The notes below the pieces were generated by a model. It ran no database searches and had not been told where the DNA came from. It saw only the letters and a program-made list of their open reading frames with translations. Positions 34,381 to 42,679 of a stretch of DNA of 64,000 nucleotides are shown piece by piece; within the stretch, counting starts at the first letter, position 1, and every line of letters starts with the position of its first letter. The position numbers and the translations under genes are program-made. The DNA is taken from contig NZ_KQ948147.1 of the NCBI RefSeq assembly GCF_001513955.1, positions 320,532 to 384,531 on the forward strand. The letters are read 5' to 3'. This DNA is from Streptomyces pseudovenezuelae. Lineage in GTDB: Bacteria; Actinomycetota; Actinomycetes; Streptomycetales; Streptomycetaceae.

Positions 34381-36219
34381 ATGCCCCGCGATCACATCGA
34401 CTGGACCCCCGCGCCCGGCACCTCGACCGACCAGCCCCGTCAGGTGCGCCGCATCCTCCGTCTCTTCAAGCCCTACCGCGCCAAGCTCGCCGTCGTCGGC
34501 CTGCTGGTGGGCGCCGCCTCCCTCGTCACCGTGGCCACCCCGTTCCTGCTGAAGGAAACGCTGGACGTGGCCATCCCCGAGGGCCGCACCGGCCTGCTCA
34601 GCCTGCTCGCCCTGGGCATGATCCTGAGCGCCGTCCTCACCGGCATCTTCGGCGTCCTGCAGACCCTGATCTCCACGACGGTCGGCCAGCGCGTCATGCA
34701 CGACCTGCGCACCGAGGTCTACGGCCGCCTGCAGCGCATGTCGCTCGCCTTCTTCACCCGCACCCGCACCGGCGAGGTGCAGTCCCGCATCGCCAACGAC
34801 ATCGGCGGCATGCAGGCCACCGTCACCTCGACGGCCACCTCCCTGGTCTCCAACCTGACCAGCGTCATCGCCACGATCGTCGCGATGATCGCCCTCGACT
34901 GGCGCCTGACCGTCGTCTCACTGCTGCTGCTCCCGGTGTTCGTGTGGATCAGCCGCCGGGTGGGCAACGAACGCAAGAAGATCACCACCCAGCGGCAGAA
35001 GCAGATGGCCGCGATGGCCGCGACCGTCACCGAGTCGCTCTCCGTCAGCGGCATCCTGCTCGGCCGCACGATGGGCCGCTCCGACTCGCTGACCCGGTCC
35101 TTCGCCGACGAGTCCGAGGGCCTGGTCGACCTCGAAGTGCGGTCGAACATGGCCGGCCGCTGGCGCATGGCCGTCATCGGGATCGTGATGTCCGCGATGC
35201 CCGCCGTCATCTACTGGACCGCGGGCCTCGCCCTGCGGACCGGCGGCCCGGACATCTCCATCGGCACCATCGTCGCCTTCGTCTCGCTCCAGCAGGGCCT
35301 GTTCCGCCCGGCCGTGAGCCTCCTGTCGACCGGCGTCCAGATCCAGACCTCCCTCGCGCTCTTCCAGCGCATCTTCGAGTACCTCGACCTGCCGATCGAC
35401 ATCACCGAGCGGGAGAACCCGGTCCACCTCGACCGCGTCAAGGGCGAGGTGCGCCTGGAGAAGGTGGAGTTCCGGTACGACGCCGACGACGACAAGCGGG
35501 GCCCCGTCCTCGACGGCATCGACATCGACGTCCCGGCGGGCAGCAGTCTCGCGGTCGTCGGACCGACCGGCGCCGGCAAGTCCACGCTGGGCTATCTCGT
35601 CCCGCGGCTCTACGACGTGACGGGCGGCCGGGTCACCCTGGACGGCGTCGACGTCCGCGACCTCGACTTCGACACCCTCGCGCGGGGCATCGGGGTCGTC
35701 TCGCAGGAGACGTACCTCTTCCACGCCTCGGTCGCCGACAACCTGCGCTTCGCCAAGCCGGACGCGTCCGACGAGGAGATCGAACAGGCGGCGCGGGCGG
35801 CCCAGATCCATGACCACATCGCCTCGCTGCCGGACGGGTACGACACGGTCGTCGGGGAGCGCGGACACCGGTTCTCCGGTGGTGAGAAGCAGCGCCTGGC
35901 CATCGCGCGGACCATTCTGCGAGACCCGCCCGTCCTCATCCTGGACGAGGCGACCAGCGCGCTGGACACCCGTACCGAGCACGCCGTGCAGCAGGCCATC
36001 GACGCGCTCTCGGCCAACCGCACCACGCTCACCATCGCGCACCGCCTGTCCACCATCCGCAACGCCGACCAGATCGTGGTCCTCGACTCCGGCCGGGTGG
36101 CCGAGCGCGGGACGCACGAGGAGCTGCTGGAGCGGCGGGGACGGTACGCGGAGCTCGTGCGCCGGGACGCCCGGCTGGACGTGGCCCAGGGCGACGCGCA
36201 GCTGGAACCGACGGGCTGA
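34381..36219 (+). CDS. ABC exporter, homodimeric multidrug type
   Basis: A 612-residue fused membrane/ATPase half-transporter. Six spans lie between residues 35 and 330; the nucleotide-binding domain has Walker A GPTGAGKST, signature FSGGEKQR (Phe in place of Leu, common), Walker B LILDEATSALD and H-loop IAHRLS. All catalytic residues are present, so it can work as a homodimer, unlike the asymmetric pair at 26-30 kb. Divergent MarR and its operator suggest induction by the exported compound. Confidence 0.94.
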   Translation: MPRDHIDWTPAPGTSTDQPRQVRRILRLFKPYRAKLAVVGLLVGAASLVTVATPFLLKETLDVAIPEGRTGLLSLLALGMILSAVLTGIFGVLQTLISTTVGQRVMHDLRTEVYGRLQRMSLAFFTRTRTGEVQSRIANDIGGMQATVTSTATSLVSNLTSVIATIVAMIALDWRLTVVSLLLLPVFVWISRRVGNERKKITTQRQKQMAAMAATVTESLSVSGILLGRTMGRSDSLTRSFADESEGLVDLEVRSNMAGRWRMAVIGIVMSAMPAVIYWTAGLALRTGGPDISIGTIVAFVSLQQGLFRPAVSLLSTGVQIQTSLALFQRIFEYLDLPIDITERENPVHLDRVKGEVRLEKVEFRYDADDDKRGPVLDGIDIDVPAGSSLAVVGPTGAGKSTLGYLVPRLYDVTGGRVTLDGVDVRDLDFDTLARGIGVVSQETYLFHASVADNLRFAKPDASDEEIEQAARAAQIHDHIASLPDGYDTVVGERGHRFSGGEKQRLAIARTILRDPPVLILDEATSALDTRTEHAVQQAIDALSANRTTLTIAHRLSTIRNADQIVVLDSGRVAERGTHEELLERRGRYAELVRRDARLDVAQGDAQLEPTG

Positions 36220-36301
36220 ACGGCAACCGACCAGCTGACACCAAAACCGACAAGCCGAAGATATGCCTGTTTTGTGACGATATGCGGGTTACCGTGCCCG
36301 C

Positions 36302-37150
36302 ATGTACAGGAACACTCCGCCACGGAGCACGATTCGACTGACGCGCCGGGGCCGACTCGTCCTCATCGCGACCGGGGCCGTCGTGGCCGGCACCGCCGTG
36401 GCGGTGCCGCTGCTCAGCCTGCGGGGCGAGGGGGAGCGGGAGCCGACGACCCTGGTGATCCCGGAGGGCTGGCGGGCCGGGCAGATCTACGACGCCGTCG
36501 ACAAGGCCCTCGCGCAGCCGCCGGGAACCGCCAAGAAGTCCCTGGCCAAGGCGAACCTCAAGCTGCCCAACGACGCGGAGGGCAACCCGGAGGGCTACCT
36601 CTTCCCGGCGACGTACCCGCTGGAGCGGGGCGGGAGGAAGACGACGCCCGAGGCGCTGCTCTCGTTCATGGTCGACACCGCGAACAAGAAGTTCAACGGC
36701 GCCCCCATCGCGGCCGGCGCCCAGCGCAACGCGCTGAACGTCTACCAGGCCGTCACCATCGCGAGCATCGTCCAGGCCGAGGCGGCGACCGAGGCCGACA
36801 TGGGGAAGGTGGCCCGGGTCGTCTTCAACCGTCTGGAGCGCGGGATGCCGTTGCAGATGGACTCCACCATCAACTACGCGCTGAACCGCTCCACCCTGCG
36901 GACGACCGGCGCCGACACCAAGATCGACAGCCCCTACAACTCGTACCAGCGCATGGGCCTGCCGCCGACCCCGATCGACAACCCGGGTGAGGCCGCGATG
37001 CGCGCGGCGATCAACCCGACCCCGGGGGACTGGCTGTACTTCGTGACGGTGAAGCCGGGGGACACCCGCTTCACGAACAGCTTCGAGGAGCACCGGCGCA
37101 ATGTGGCCGAGTTCGACAAGAACCAGCGGAGCCCGGCCGGGGCGGGGTGA
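36302..37150 (+). CDS. MltG-like endolytic transglycosylase
   Basis: A 282-residue YceG/MltG-family protein that cleaves nascent glycan strands. A basic N-terminus and one membrane span (about residues 17-40) anchor it outward. Conserved segments: EGYLFPATYPLERG, ASIVQAEAAT with the catalytic Glu, RGMPLQMDSTINYAL, and PYNSYQRMGLPPTPIDNPG. It is shorter than the housekeeping MltG, lacking a long cytoplasmic or LysM-like N-terminus, so it is probably an accessory paralogue. The upstream region repeats GATATGC twice. Confidence 0.9.
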   Translation: MYRNTPPRSTIRLTRRGRLVLIATGAVVAGTAVAVPLLSLRGEGEREPTTLVIPEGWRAGQIYDAVDKALAQPPGTAKKSLAKANLKLPNDAEGNPEGYLFPATYPLERGGRKTTPEALLSFMVDTANKKFNGAPIAAGAQRNALNVYQAVTIASIVQAEAATEADMGKVARVVFNRLERGMPLQMDSTINYALNRSTLRTTGADTKIDSPYNSYQRMGLPPTPIDNPGEAAMRAAINPTPGDWLYFVTVKPGDTRFTNSFEEHRRNVAEFDKNQRSPAGAG

Positions 37151-37162
37151 CGTGCCGGAGCA

Positions 37163-38239
37163 TCAGACAGCGACGGGTTCCGCCGTCAGGAGCCGTCTGA
37201 TCTCCCGTACGGCCGCACGGCCCGCGCGGTTGGCGCCGATGGTGCTCGCCGACGGGCCGTAGCCGACGAGATGGACCCGCGGGTCGGCGACCGCGCGCGT
37301 GCCCTCGACCCGGATCCCGCCACCCGGCTCGCGCAGCTTCAGCGGGGCCAGGTGTTCGATGGCGGCCCGGAACCCGGTCGCCCACAGGATCACGTCGGCG
37401 TCCACGCGCCGCCCGTCGTTCCACTCCACGCCCTCGGGCGTGATCCGGTCGAACATGGGCTGCCGGTCCAGGACCCCGTCCGCGATCGCCTGCCGGACCG
37501 CGTCGCTGAGCGGCAGTCCGGTCACCGACACCACGCTCCTCGGCGGCAGCCCCTGCCGTACCCGCTCCTCGACGAGCGCCACGGCCTCCCGGCCGACGTC
37601 CTCGGTGAACGGGCCCTCCCGGAACACGGGTTCGCGCCGGGTCACCCAGGTGGTGGCGGCCGCGTACGGGGCGAGCTCCATGAGGTGCTGGGTGCCGGAG
37701 GCGCCCCCGCCCACCACGACCACCCGAAGCCCGGCGAACGCCTCGGGCCCGGGGTACTGCGCGGTGTGCAACTGCCGCCCGCGGAAGGTCTCCTGGCCGG
37801 GATAGCGCGGCCAGAACGGCCGGTCCCAGGTGCCGGTCGCGTTGATCAGCGCCCGTGTCGACCAGAGTCCGTCCGAGGTCTCCACGAGCAGCCTCCCGCC
37901 GCCGCCCTCGCGCACCGCGCGGACGTCGACAGGGCGGCGTACGCGCAGGTCGAAGGCTTGCTCGTACGCCGTGAAGTACTCGGCGATCACCGCCGAGGAC
38001 GGCCGCTGCGGATCGGCGCCCGTGAGCTCCATCCCGGGCAGCGCGTGCATGCCGTGGACCTTGCCGTACGTCAGCGACGGCCACCGGAACTGCCAGGCGC
38101 CGCCGGGGGCGGGGGAGTGGTCCAGGACCACGAAGTCGCGCTCCGGCTCGAAACCGGTGCGGCGCAGGTGGTAGGCGCTGGACAGACCCGCCTGACCAGC
38201 GCCTACGACGACCACCTCGATCTCACGCATGTCGTTCAC
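37163..38239 (-). CDS. Flavin-containing monooxygenase
   Basis: A 358-residue class B-type flavoprotein. The FAD motif GAGQAGLSS is at the N-terminus, the NADPH motif VVGGGASGTQH near 170, and between them FRGRQLHTAQY fits the FMO signature FxGxxxHxxxY. It oxygenates soft nucleophiles such as S or N. It is the last gene of the sulfonate-type operon, 39 bp after the binding-protein gene, so an organosulfur substrate is a reasonable inference. This is not an SsuD-type enzyme. Start GTG 38239, or ATG 38230. Confidence 0.88.
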   Translation of the reverse strand: MNDMREIEVVVVGAGQAGLSSAYHLRRTGFEPERDFVVLDHSPAPGGAWQFRWPSLTYGKVHGMHALPGMELTGADPQRPSSAVIAEYFTAYEQAFDLRVRRPVDVRAVREGGGGRLLVETSDGLWSTRALINATGTWDRPFWPRYPGQETFRGRQLHTAQYPGPEAFAGLRVVVVGGGASGTQHLMELAPYAAATTWVTRREPVFREGPFTEDVGREAVALVEERVRQGLPPRSVVSVTGLPLSDAVRQAIADGVLDRQPMFDRITPEGVEWNDGRRVDADVILWATGFRAAIEHLAPLKLREPGGGIRVEGTRAVADPRVHLVGYGPSASTIGANRAGRAAVREIRRLLTAEPVAV

Positions 38240-38278
38240 GTTTCTACTAACCGTGGTGAGGCCGCCGATCTTCCCGTG

Positions 38279-39295
38279 TCAGTCCTCGGAGGGGCGGGGC
38301 GCGGAGACCGACGCGGGCAGATCGCCGTTGAACCGCGTGTCCACGAACTTCCCGAAGTCCACCTTCCCCGGGATCAGCTTCAGCGAGGTGAACGTGTCGG
38401 CGATCTGCTGCTCCGAGGCGATGAGCTGCCGGTCCACCGCCACCGCGACCCGGGTGGTGTACGTCCGCTTCACCGCGGCCAGCGCCACCTCCTCGGGCAG
38501 CCCCGTCTCCTTGGCCCAGACCTTCGCCCACTCCGGCTCATGGGAGTAGACCCACTTGTAGGCGCGCCGGAGCCGCTCCAGGTAGTCGGCGATCGCGGCG
38601 GCCTTCTTCTTGTCCTTCAGCGCGCTCGGCGCCGCCACCTGGAAGGTCAGACCGTTGGTGACACCGTCCCCGGTCGTCAGCACACGCCCCTGCTTCGCCT
38701 GGAGGATCTGCGAGGTGTACGGGTCCCACACCGCCCACGCGTCGACCTTGCCGGAGGTGAACGCGGCCAGGGCGTCGGCCGGTTGGAGGTACTTGACCTT
38801 CACGTCGCCCAGGCTCAGCCCGGCCTGCTTCAGGGAGGCGACCAGCTGGTAGTTGGCGGAGGACCCCTGCGCCACGGCGACGGACCTGCCCTTGAGCTGT
38901 GCGGGATCGGTCAGCCCGGAGCCGTTCGGTACGAGGATGGCGTCGCCCTTGGACGTGCCGTGCCAGGCCGCCACCACCGTGATCTTCGAGCCGGCGCCGG
39001 CCGCGAACACCGGCGGGGTGTTGCCGACGCCGCCGATGTCGACGGCCTTGGCGTTGACGGCCTCGAGCAGCGGCGGGCCGGAGGTGAAGGTCGACCACTT
39101 GATCTTGTAGTCCAGGTTGTCGAGCTCCCCGGCGGCCCGCAGGATCGCCTCCGAACCGCCCTTCTGGTCACCGACGTTCAGCGTGAGGGAGCCCTTGCCG
39201 TCGGTGTCGGTGCCGGCGGACGCGTTCCCGCCGCAGGCGGTGAGCAGAAGAGCGAGGGGGAGGAGGAGTGCGGCGGGGGCGAGGCGACGTCGCAT
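38279..39295 (-). CDS. ssuA: ABC transporter substrate-binding protein (SsuA/aliphatic sulfonate type)
   Basis: A 338-residue lipoprotein: signal with lipobox LLTAC (Cys about residue 21). The mature protein has the SsuA/THI5-like periplasmic-binding fold, with DIGGVGNTPPVFAAGAG, then GRSVAVAQGSSANYQLVASL and KVDAWAVWDPYTSQILQ as family landmarks. It captures the organosulfur ligand outside the membrane for the SsuBC pump. It follows ssuB after 41 bp. Taurine and other sulfonates are equally possible. Confidence 0.92.
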   Translation of the reverse strand: MRRRLAPAALLLPLALLLTACGGNASAGTDTDGKGSLTLNVGDQKGGSEAILRAAGELDNLDYKIKWSTFTSGPPLLEAVNAKAVDIGGVGNTPPVFAAGAGSKITVVAAWHGTSKGDAILVPNGSGLTDPAQLKGRSVAVAQGSSANYQLVASLKQAGLSLGDVKVKYLQPADALAAFTSGKVDAWAVWDPYTSQILQAKQGRVLTTGDGVTNGLTFQVAAPSALKDKKKAAAIADYLERLRRAYKWVYSHEPEWAKVWAKETGLPEEVALAAVKRTYTTRVAVAVDRQLIASEQQIADTFTSLKLIPGKVDFGKFVDTRFNGDLPASVSAPRPSED

Positions 39296-39336
39296 GACGA
39301 TCCGTTCTGTGGGACTTGGCTTGTGGGTGGGGGAGT

Positions 39337-40116
39337 TCAGGCGGCTTCGGCGGCGGTGTCGACGCCCAGGCGGGCCAGGAGGTGCCCGCGGATCTCCGCG
39401 AACCGGGGATCGGCGATGTCGCGTGGCCGGGCGAGGTCGATCTCCTGCTCGTGCGCGATGACCCCGTCGTCCATCACGAGGACCCGGTCGGCGAGCAGGA
39501 CGGCCTCCTCGACGTCGTGCGTCACCAGCAGCACCGCGCAGCCGCGGCGCTGCCACAACTCACCGACCAGGCGCTGCGCCTTGATCCGGGTGAGGGCGTC
39601 GAGCGCGCCGAACGGCTCGTCCAGCAGCAGGAGATCGGGTTCGCGCACCAACGCCCGTGCCAGCGAGGCGCGTTGGGCCTCGCCGCCGGAGAGGGTCTTG
39701 GGCCAGGCGTCCGCGCGGTGGCTCAGGCCGACCTCCTCAAGGGCCTGGTCGGCGACGGTGCGGTCCGGCTTGCCGGGCAGGCCGAGCAGGACGTTGCGCC
39801 ACACCTTCTTCCACGGCATCAGCCGGGGTGCCTGGAAGGCGACCGCCTTGCGGCGCGGGACCAGGACGGTGCCCTCGATGTCCCGGTCGAGGCCCGCGAG
39901 AATGCGCAGCAGCGTGGACTTGCCGCATCCGCTGCGGCCCAGCAGGGCCACGAACTCGCCCGGCCGGACGTCCAGTCGCAGGTCGTCGATGACGGCCCGG
40001 CCGTCGAAGGAGCGGGTCAGGCCCTGAACCCGTACGGCCCGCGCGGGCCGGGGTGCCTCGGTTCCGGAGACCTCGGTCACCTGGGGGTTCACCGGCCGGT
40101 GAACGTCGGTCGCCAT
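39337..40116 (-). CDS. ssuB: ABC transporter ATP-binding protein (SsuB type)
   Basis: A 259-residue ATPase. Walker A GRSGCGKST, Q-loop QAPRLMPWKKV, signature LSGGEAQRAS, Walker B LLLLDEPFGALD and H-loop LVTHDVEEA are intact. The RLMPW(KK)V segment is typical of the sulfonate/taurine/nitrate group. The start overlaps the permease gene by 28 bases. Powers uptake with the SsuC membrane subunit. Confidence 0.95.
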   Translation of the reverse strand: MATDVHRPVNPQVTEVSGTEAPRPARAVRVQGLTRSFDGRAVIDDLRLDVRPGEFVALLGRSGCGKSTLLRILAGLDRDIEGTVLVPRRKAVAFQAPRLMPWKKVWRNVLLGLPGKPDRTVADQALEEVGLSHRADAWPKTLSGGEAQRASLARALVREPDLLLLDEPFGALDALTRIKAQRLVGELWQRRGCAVLLVTHDVEEAVLLADRVLVMDDGVIAHEQEIDLARPRDIADPRFAEIRGHLLARLGVDTAAEAA

Positions 40117-41000
40117 TGCAGCAGCAGCCTTTCGAGAGAGCGGACGACGAAGTCGGCCAGCAGGCCGAGGAAGGCGTAGACGATCAGGCAGACCACGATG
40201 ACGTCGGTGCGCAGGAAGTCCCGTGCCTGCACCATCAGGAAGCCGATGCCGGAGTCCGCGTTGACCTGCTCGGCGAAGACGAGCGCGAGCCAGGCGATGC
40301 CGAGCGAGTAGCGCAGACCGGTCAGGGCGCCGGGCAGCGCGCCCGGCAGCACGACATGCCGCACCAGCCCCCACCGCGAGAGCCCGAGCGACTCGCCGGC
40401 CTCGATCAACTGCGCGTCCACACCGCGGATGCCCGCGTAGACGTTGAGGTAGAGCGGAAAGGTCACGCCGAGGGTGATGATCGCGATCTTCGGGGCCTCG
40501 CCGATGCCGAACCAGATGATGAACAGCGGGATCAGGCCGACGAACGGCACGGTCCGCAGCATCTGCACGGGTGCGTCCACGACGTCCTCGCCCACCCGGA
40601 ACAGCCCCGAGACGAGGGCGAGTCCGGTGCCGATCAGGGTGCCGAGGAGCAGCCCGCCCGCGACCCGCTGGAGCGAGGTCGTCATGGCCGAGGCAAGCGA
40701 ACCGTCGGCGATCAGATCGCCCGCGACCTGGGCGATCCGGCCGGGGGAGGCGAGCACGTCGGCGGTCAGCACCCCTGTACTGCTGAGGAGTTGCCACAAC
40801 GCCAGCAGCAGGACCGGACCCGTGGTGCGGCGCAGCCAGCGCGGGACCCGGGTGCGGCGGGAGGAGGTCGGGACGATGGGTTCGAGACCGGGATCGGGAG
40901 CGCGAGTGAGGGCTGAAGTGGTGGGCTCTACGGCATCCCGAGGGGAGGTTTCCGGAATGTCGGGCGCGGGAGAGCCGGGCGGGGCATGGCTGATGCTCAT
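40089..41000 (-). CDS. ssuC: ABC transporter permease (SsuC type)
   Basis: A 303-residue membrane subunit with about six spans after a 50-residue proline-rich N-terminal tail. The coupling loop EAGESLGLSRWGLVRHVVLP (the EAA motif) is well conserved. It is the first structural gene of the operon, started by GTGGAG four bases before ATG 41000, and is preceded by a 125-bp interval and a leader peptide gene, which probably attenuates the operon according to cysteine or sulfur supply. Confidence 0.94.
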   Translation of the reverse strand: MSISHAPPGSPAPDIPETSPRDAVEPTTSALTRAPDPGLEPIVPTSSRRTRVPRWLRRTTGPVLLLALWQLLSSTGVLTADVLASPGRIAQVAGDLIADGSLASAMTTSLQRVAGGLLLGTLIGTGLALVSGLFRVGEDVVDAPVQMLRTVPFVGLIPLFIIWFGIGEAPKIAIITLGVTFPLYLNVYAGIRGVDAQLIEAGESLGLSRWGLVRHVVLPGALPGALTGLRYSLGIAWLALVFAEQVNADSGIGFLMVQARDFLRTDVIVVCLIVYAFLGLLADFVVRSLERLLLQWRPTFTGR

Positions 41001-41125
41001 GATGCTCCACGGGAGGGGGAGAGCGACCGGTGAAGGGCACGCCTCGACGCCACCGCACGGGACGGCACGGATCAGTGCGCGCGTGGGTCAGCGGAGCGAG
41101 GGTGGGGAAAAAGGAGGAAGGGGCG

Positions 41126-41209
41126 TCAGCGGCCGCGGCGACACGCGGCGGAGGCCACCCGCAGCAGGTCGATGTGACCGCGCGTGGTGAGCAGGGCTGA
41201 ACGCAACAT
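41126..41209 (-). CDS. Sulfur-operon leader peptide
   Basis: A 27-residue peptide starting MLRSALLTTRGHIDLLRVAS and ending AACRRGR, with a single Cys. The RxHIDLLRVASAxC pattern matches the small leader peptides found before sulfur and cysteine genes in Streptomyces. The ATG lies 7 bases after a TAGCTT -10 box, so the message probably starts at the ATG. A stalled ribosome at the late Cys or the Arg codons would alter folding of the 125-nt interval before ssuC. That interval has a pyrimidine-rich tract right after the stop codon. Confidence 0.85.
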   Translation of the reverse strand: MLRSALLTTRGHIDLLRVASAACRRGR

Positions 41210-41216
41210 GCGGCAG

Positions 41217-41246
41217 AAGCTAGCCAGTCGGCGTGTCCACGGTCAA
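41217..41246 (-). promoter_or_regulatory. Promoter of the leader peptide/sulfonate operon
   Basis: Reading the minus strand, -35 TTGACC (41246-41241) and -10 TAGCTT (41222-41217) are separated by 18 bases, close to the Streptomyces vegetative consensus. Only 7 bases separate the -10 box from the leader ATG, too short for a 5' UTR with ribosome site. Confidence 0.75.
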
Positions 41247-41331
41247 TGGCGTCTCGCGGACTGGACTCGCCGTATCGCGGGATGAGTCGGCTATGACGAG
41301 TGAATCCCGCGCGAGGGGTGAGGATGGTGGC

Positions 41332-41760
41332 ATGTCAGACGCTTTCACCACTCGAGTCCTGAACGTCGCCTCCGGTTCCTCGGAGCGGGTCGTCGACCTC
41401 ACCGGCGACTGCGAGGCCTTCCTGAGGGAGATCGCCGCGGGCCGCGACGGCCTCCTCAACCTCTTCGTCCCGCACGCCACCGCCGGCGTCGCCATCATCG
41501 AGACGGGCGCCGGCAGCGACGACGACCTCCTGGCCGCCCTCCACACCCTCCTCCCGGCCGACGACCGCTGGCAGCACCGCCACGGCAGCCCCGGCCACGG
41601 CCGCGATCACGTCCTCCCGGCGATCGTGCCCCCGCACGCCACCCTGCCGGTGGTGAACGGACAGCTGGAGCTGGGGACTTGGCAGTCGGTCTGCCTGGTG
41701 GACACGAACAAGGACAACCCGCGGCGCAAGGTGCGTCTCACCTTCCTCGCCGGTTCCTGA
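41332..41760 (+). CDS. YjbQ-family protein (secondary thiamine-phosphate synthase-like)
   Basis: A 142-residue YjbQ/UPF0047 protein. Family landmarks are NLFVPHATAGVAIIET, DRWQHRHGSPGHGRDHV, PAIVPPHATLPVVNGQLELG and WQSVCLVDTNKDNPRRK; conserved His and Asp residues sit in these blocks. Some members show weak thiamine-phosphate synthase activity, but the true role is unsettled. A GTGAGG stretch precedes ATG 41332. It is divergent from the sulfonate operon and followed by a TetR gene. Confidence 0.9.
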   Translation: MSDAFTTRVLNVASGSSERVVDLTGDCEAFLREIAAGRDGLLNLFVPHATAGVAIIETGAGSDDDLLAALHTLLPADDRWQHRHGSPGHGRDHVLPAIVPPHATLPVVNGQLELGTWQSVCLVDTNKDNPRRKVRLTFLAGS

Positions 41761-41830
41761 CCCCTACCGCTCCGGCGCTATGGTGGAGCCAAGCGGACTG
41801 CTGTCCGGTGTGGGCCGGGAAGGACGGCGA

Positions 41831-42412
41831 GTGGAGCCGAGCAACGACGGGCCGCAGCGCTCGGACGCGCAGCGGAACCGGGAGCGGATCCTGGAGGTGG
41901 CGCTCGCCGAGCTGACGCGTGCCCAGGACGTCCCGCTGAGTTCGATCGCCCGGAAGGCGGGGGTGGGGCAGGGGACCTTCTATCGCAACTTCCCCAACCG
42001 TGAGGCGCTGGTCCTGGAGGTCTACCGGCACGAGGTGCACCTGCTCACGGACGCCGCGGCCGAACTGCTCAGGACCAAGGCGCCCGACCAGGCCCTGCGG
42101 GAGTGGATGGACCAGCTCGCCCGTTTCGCCGTCACCAAGGTCGGCCTGTCGGACGCGATGCGTCAGATCGTGGGTACGACGGACGGACCGGCCCAGCCGG
42201 GATACGCGCTGGTGGTCGAGGCGATAGGGGCTCTGCTCGCCGCCAACCACGAGGCCGGAACCATTCGTCCGGGAGTCACCGCCGACGACTTCGTCCTGGC
42301 CATCGCGGGTCTCTGGCAGGTCGATGCCCACGGGGACTGGCAGACCCGGAGTGCCCGGCTCCTGGACCTCGTCATGGACGGGCTCCGTGCGGGAGCGCCG
42401 GGGAAGGGCTGA
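41831..42412 (+). CDS. TetR-family transcriptional regulator
   Basis: A 193-residue regulator. The helix-turn-helix (about residues 15-60) has PLSSIARKAGVGQGTFYRNF, and the C-terminal domain with ADDFVLAIAGLWQVD matches the TetR class associated with SDR or efflux targets. GTG 41831 follows GGAAGGACGG and is preferred over ATG 41780, which has no ribosome site. Its natural target may have been the NAD(P)-binding gene whose relic lies directly downstream on the other strand. Confidence 0.9.
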   Translation: MEPSNDGPQRSDAQRNRERILEVALAELTRAQDVPLSSIARKAGVGQGTFYRNFPNREALVLEVYRHEVHLLTDAAAELLRTKAPDQALREWMDQLARFAVTKVGLSDAMRQIVGTTDGPAQPGYALVVEAIGALLAANHEAGTIRPGVTADDFVLAIAGLWQVDAHGDWQTRSARLLDLVMDGLRAGAPGKG

Positions 42413-42428
42413 TGATCCCGTCGAGGGG

Positions 42429-42620
42429 TCAGCTCGTGATGACGGCGTCGCGGTGGATGACCTTCTGCGCGACGCTCGCCGAGCGGAAGGTGTCGCCCAC
42501 GCCGAACGAGGACAGCCCCACCAGGCGGGAGACCCCCGTTTCCCCGGCGGCGCCGGTCACCGCCGCTGCGGCACAGGTGAAGAGGTCGTCGGCGCGCACG
42601 GAGGTGCTCGGAACGCACCG
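42429..42620 (-). pseudogene. Internal fragment of an NmrA/NAD(P)-binding oxidoreductase
   Basis: The frame reads VPSTSVRADDLFTCAAAAVT, then GVSRLVGLSSFGVGDTFRSA and ends shortly after with a premature stop. This is the middle part (after the nucleotide-binding Gly-rich loop, before the catalytic C-terminus) of NmrA-like or SDR-like NAD(P)-binding proteins. The N-terminal Rossmann motif and the C-terminal half are missing and no start codon fits, so it is a relic. Confidence 0.65.
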
Positions 42621-42679
42621 GACAGTTGTCCGGTACGCAAGGACGGGCGGGGGCGGGGAGCCCCCGTGGCGGCGTCCCG

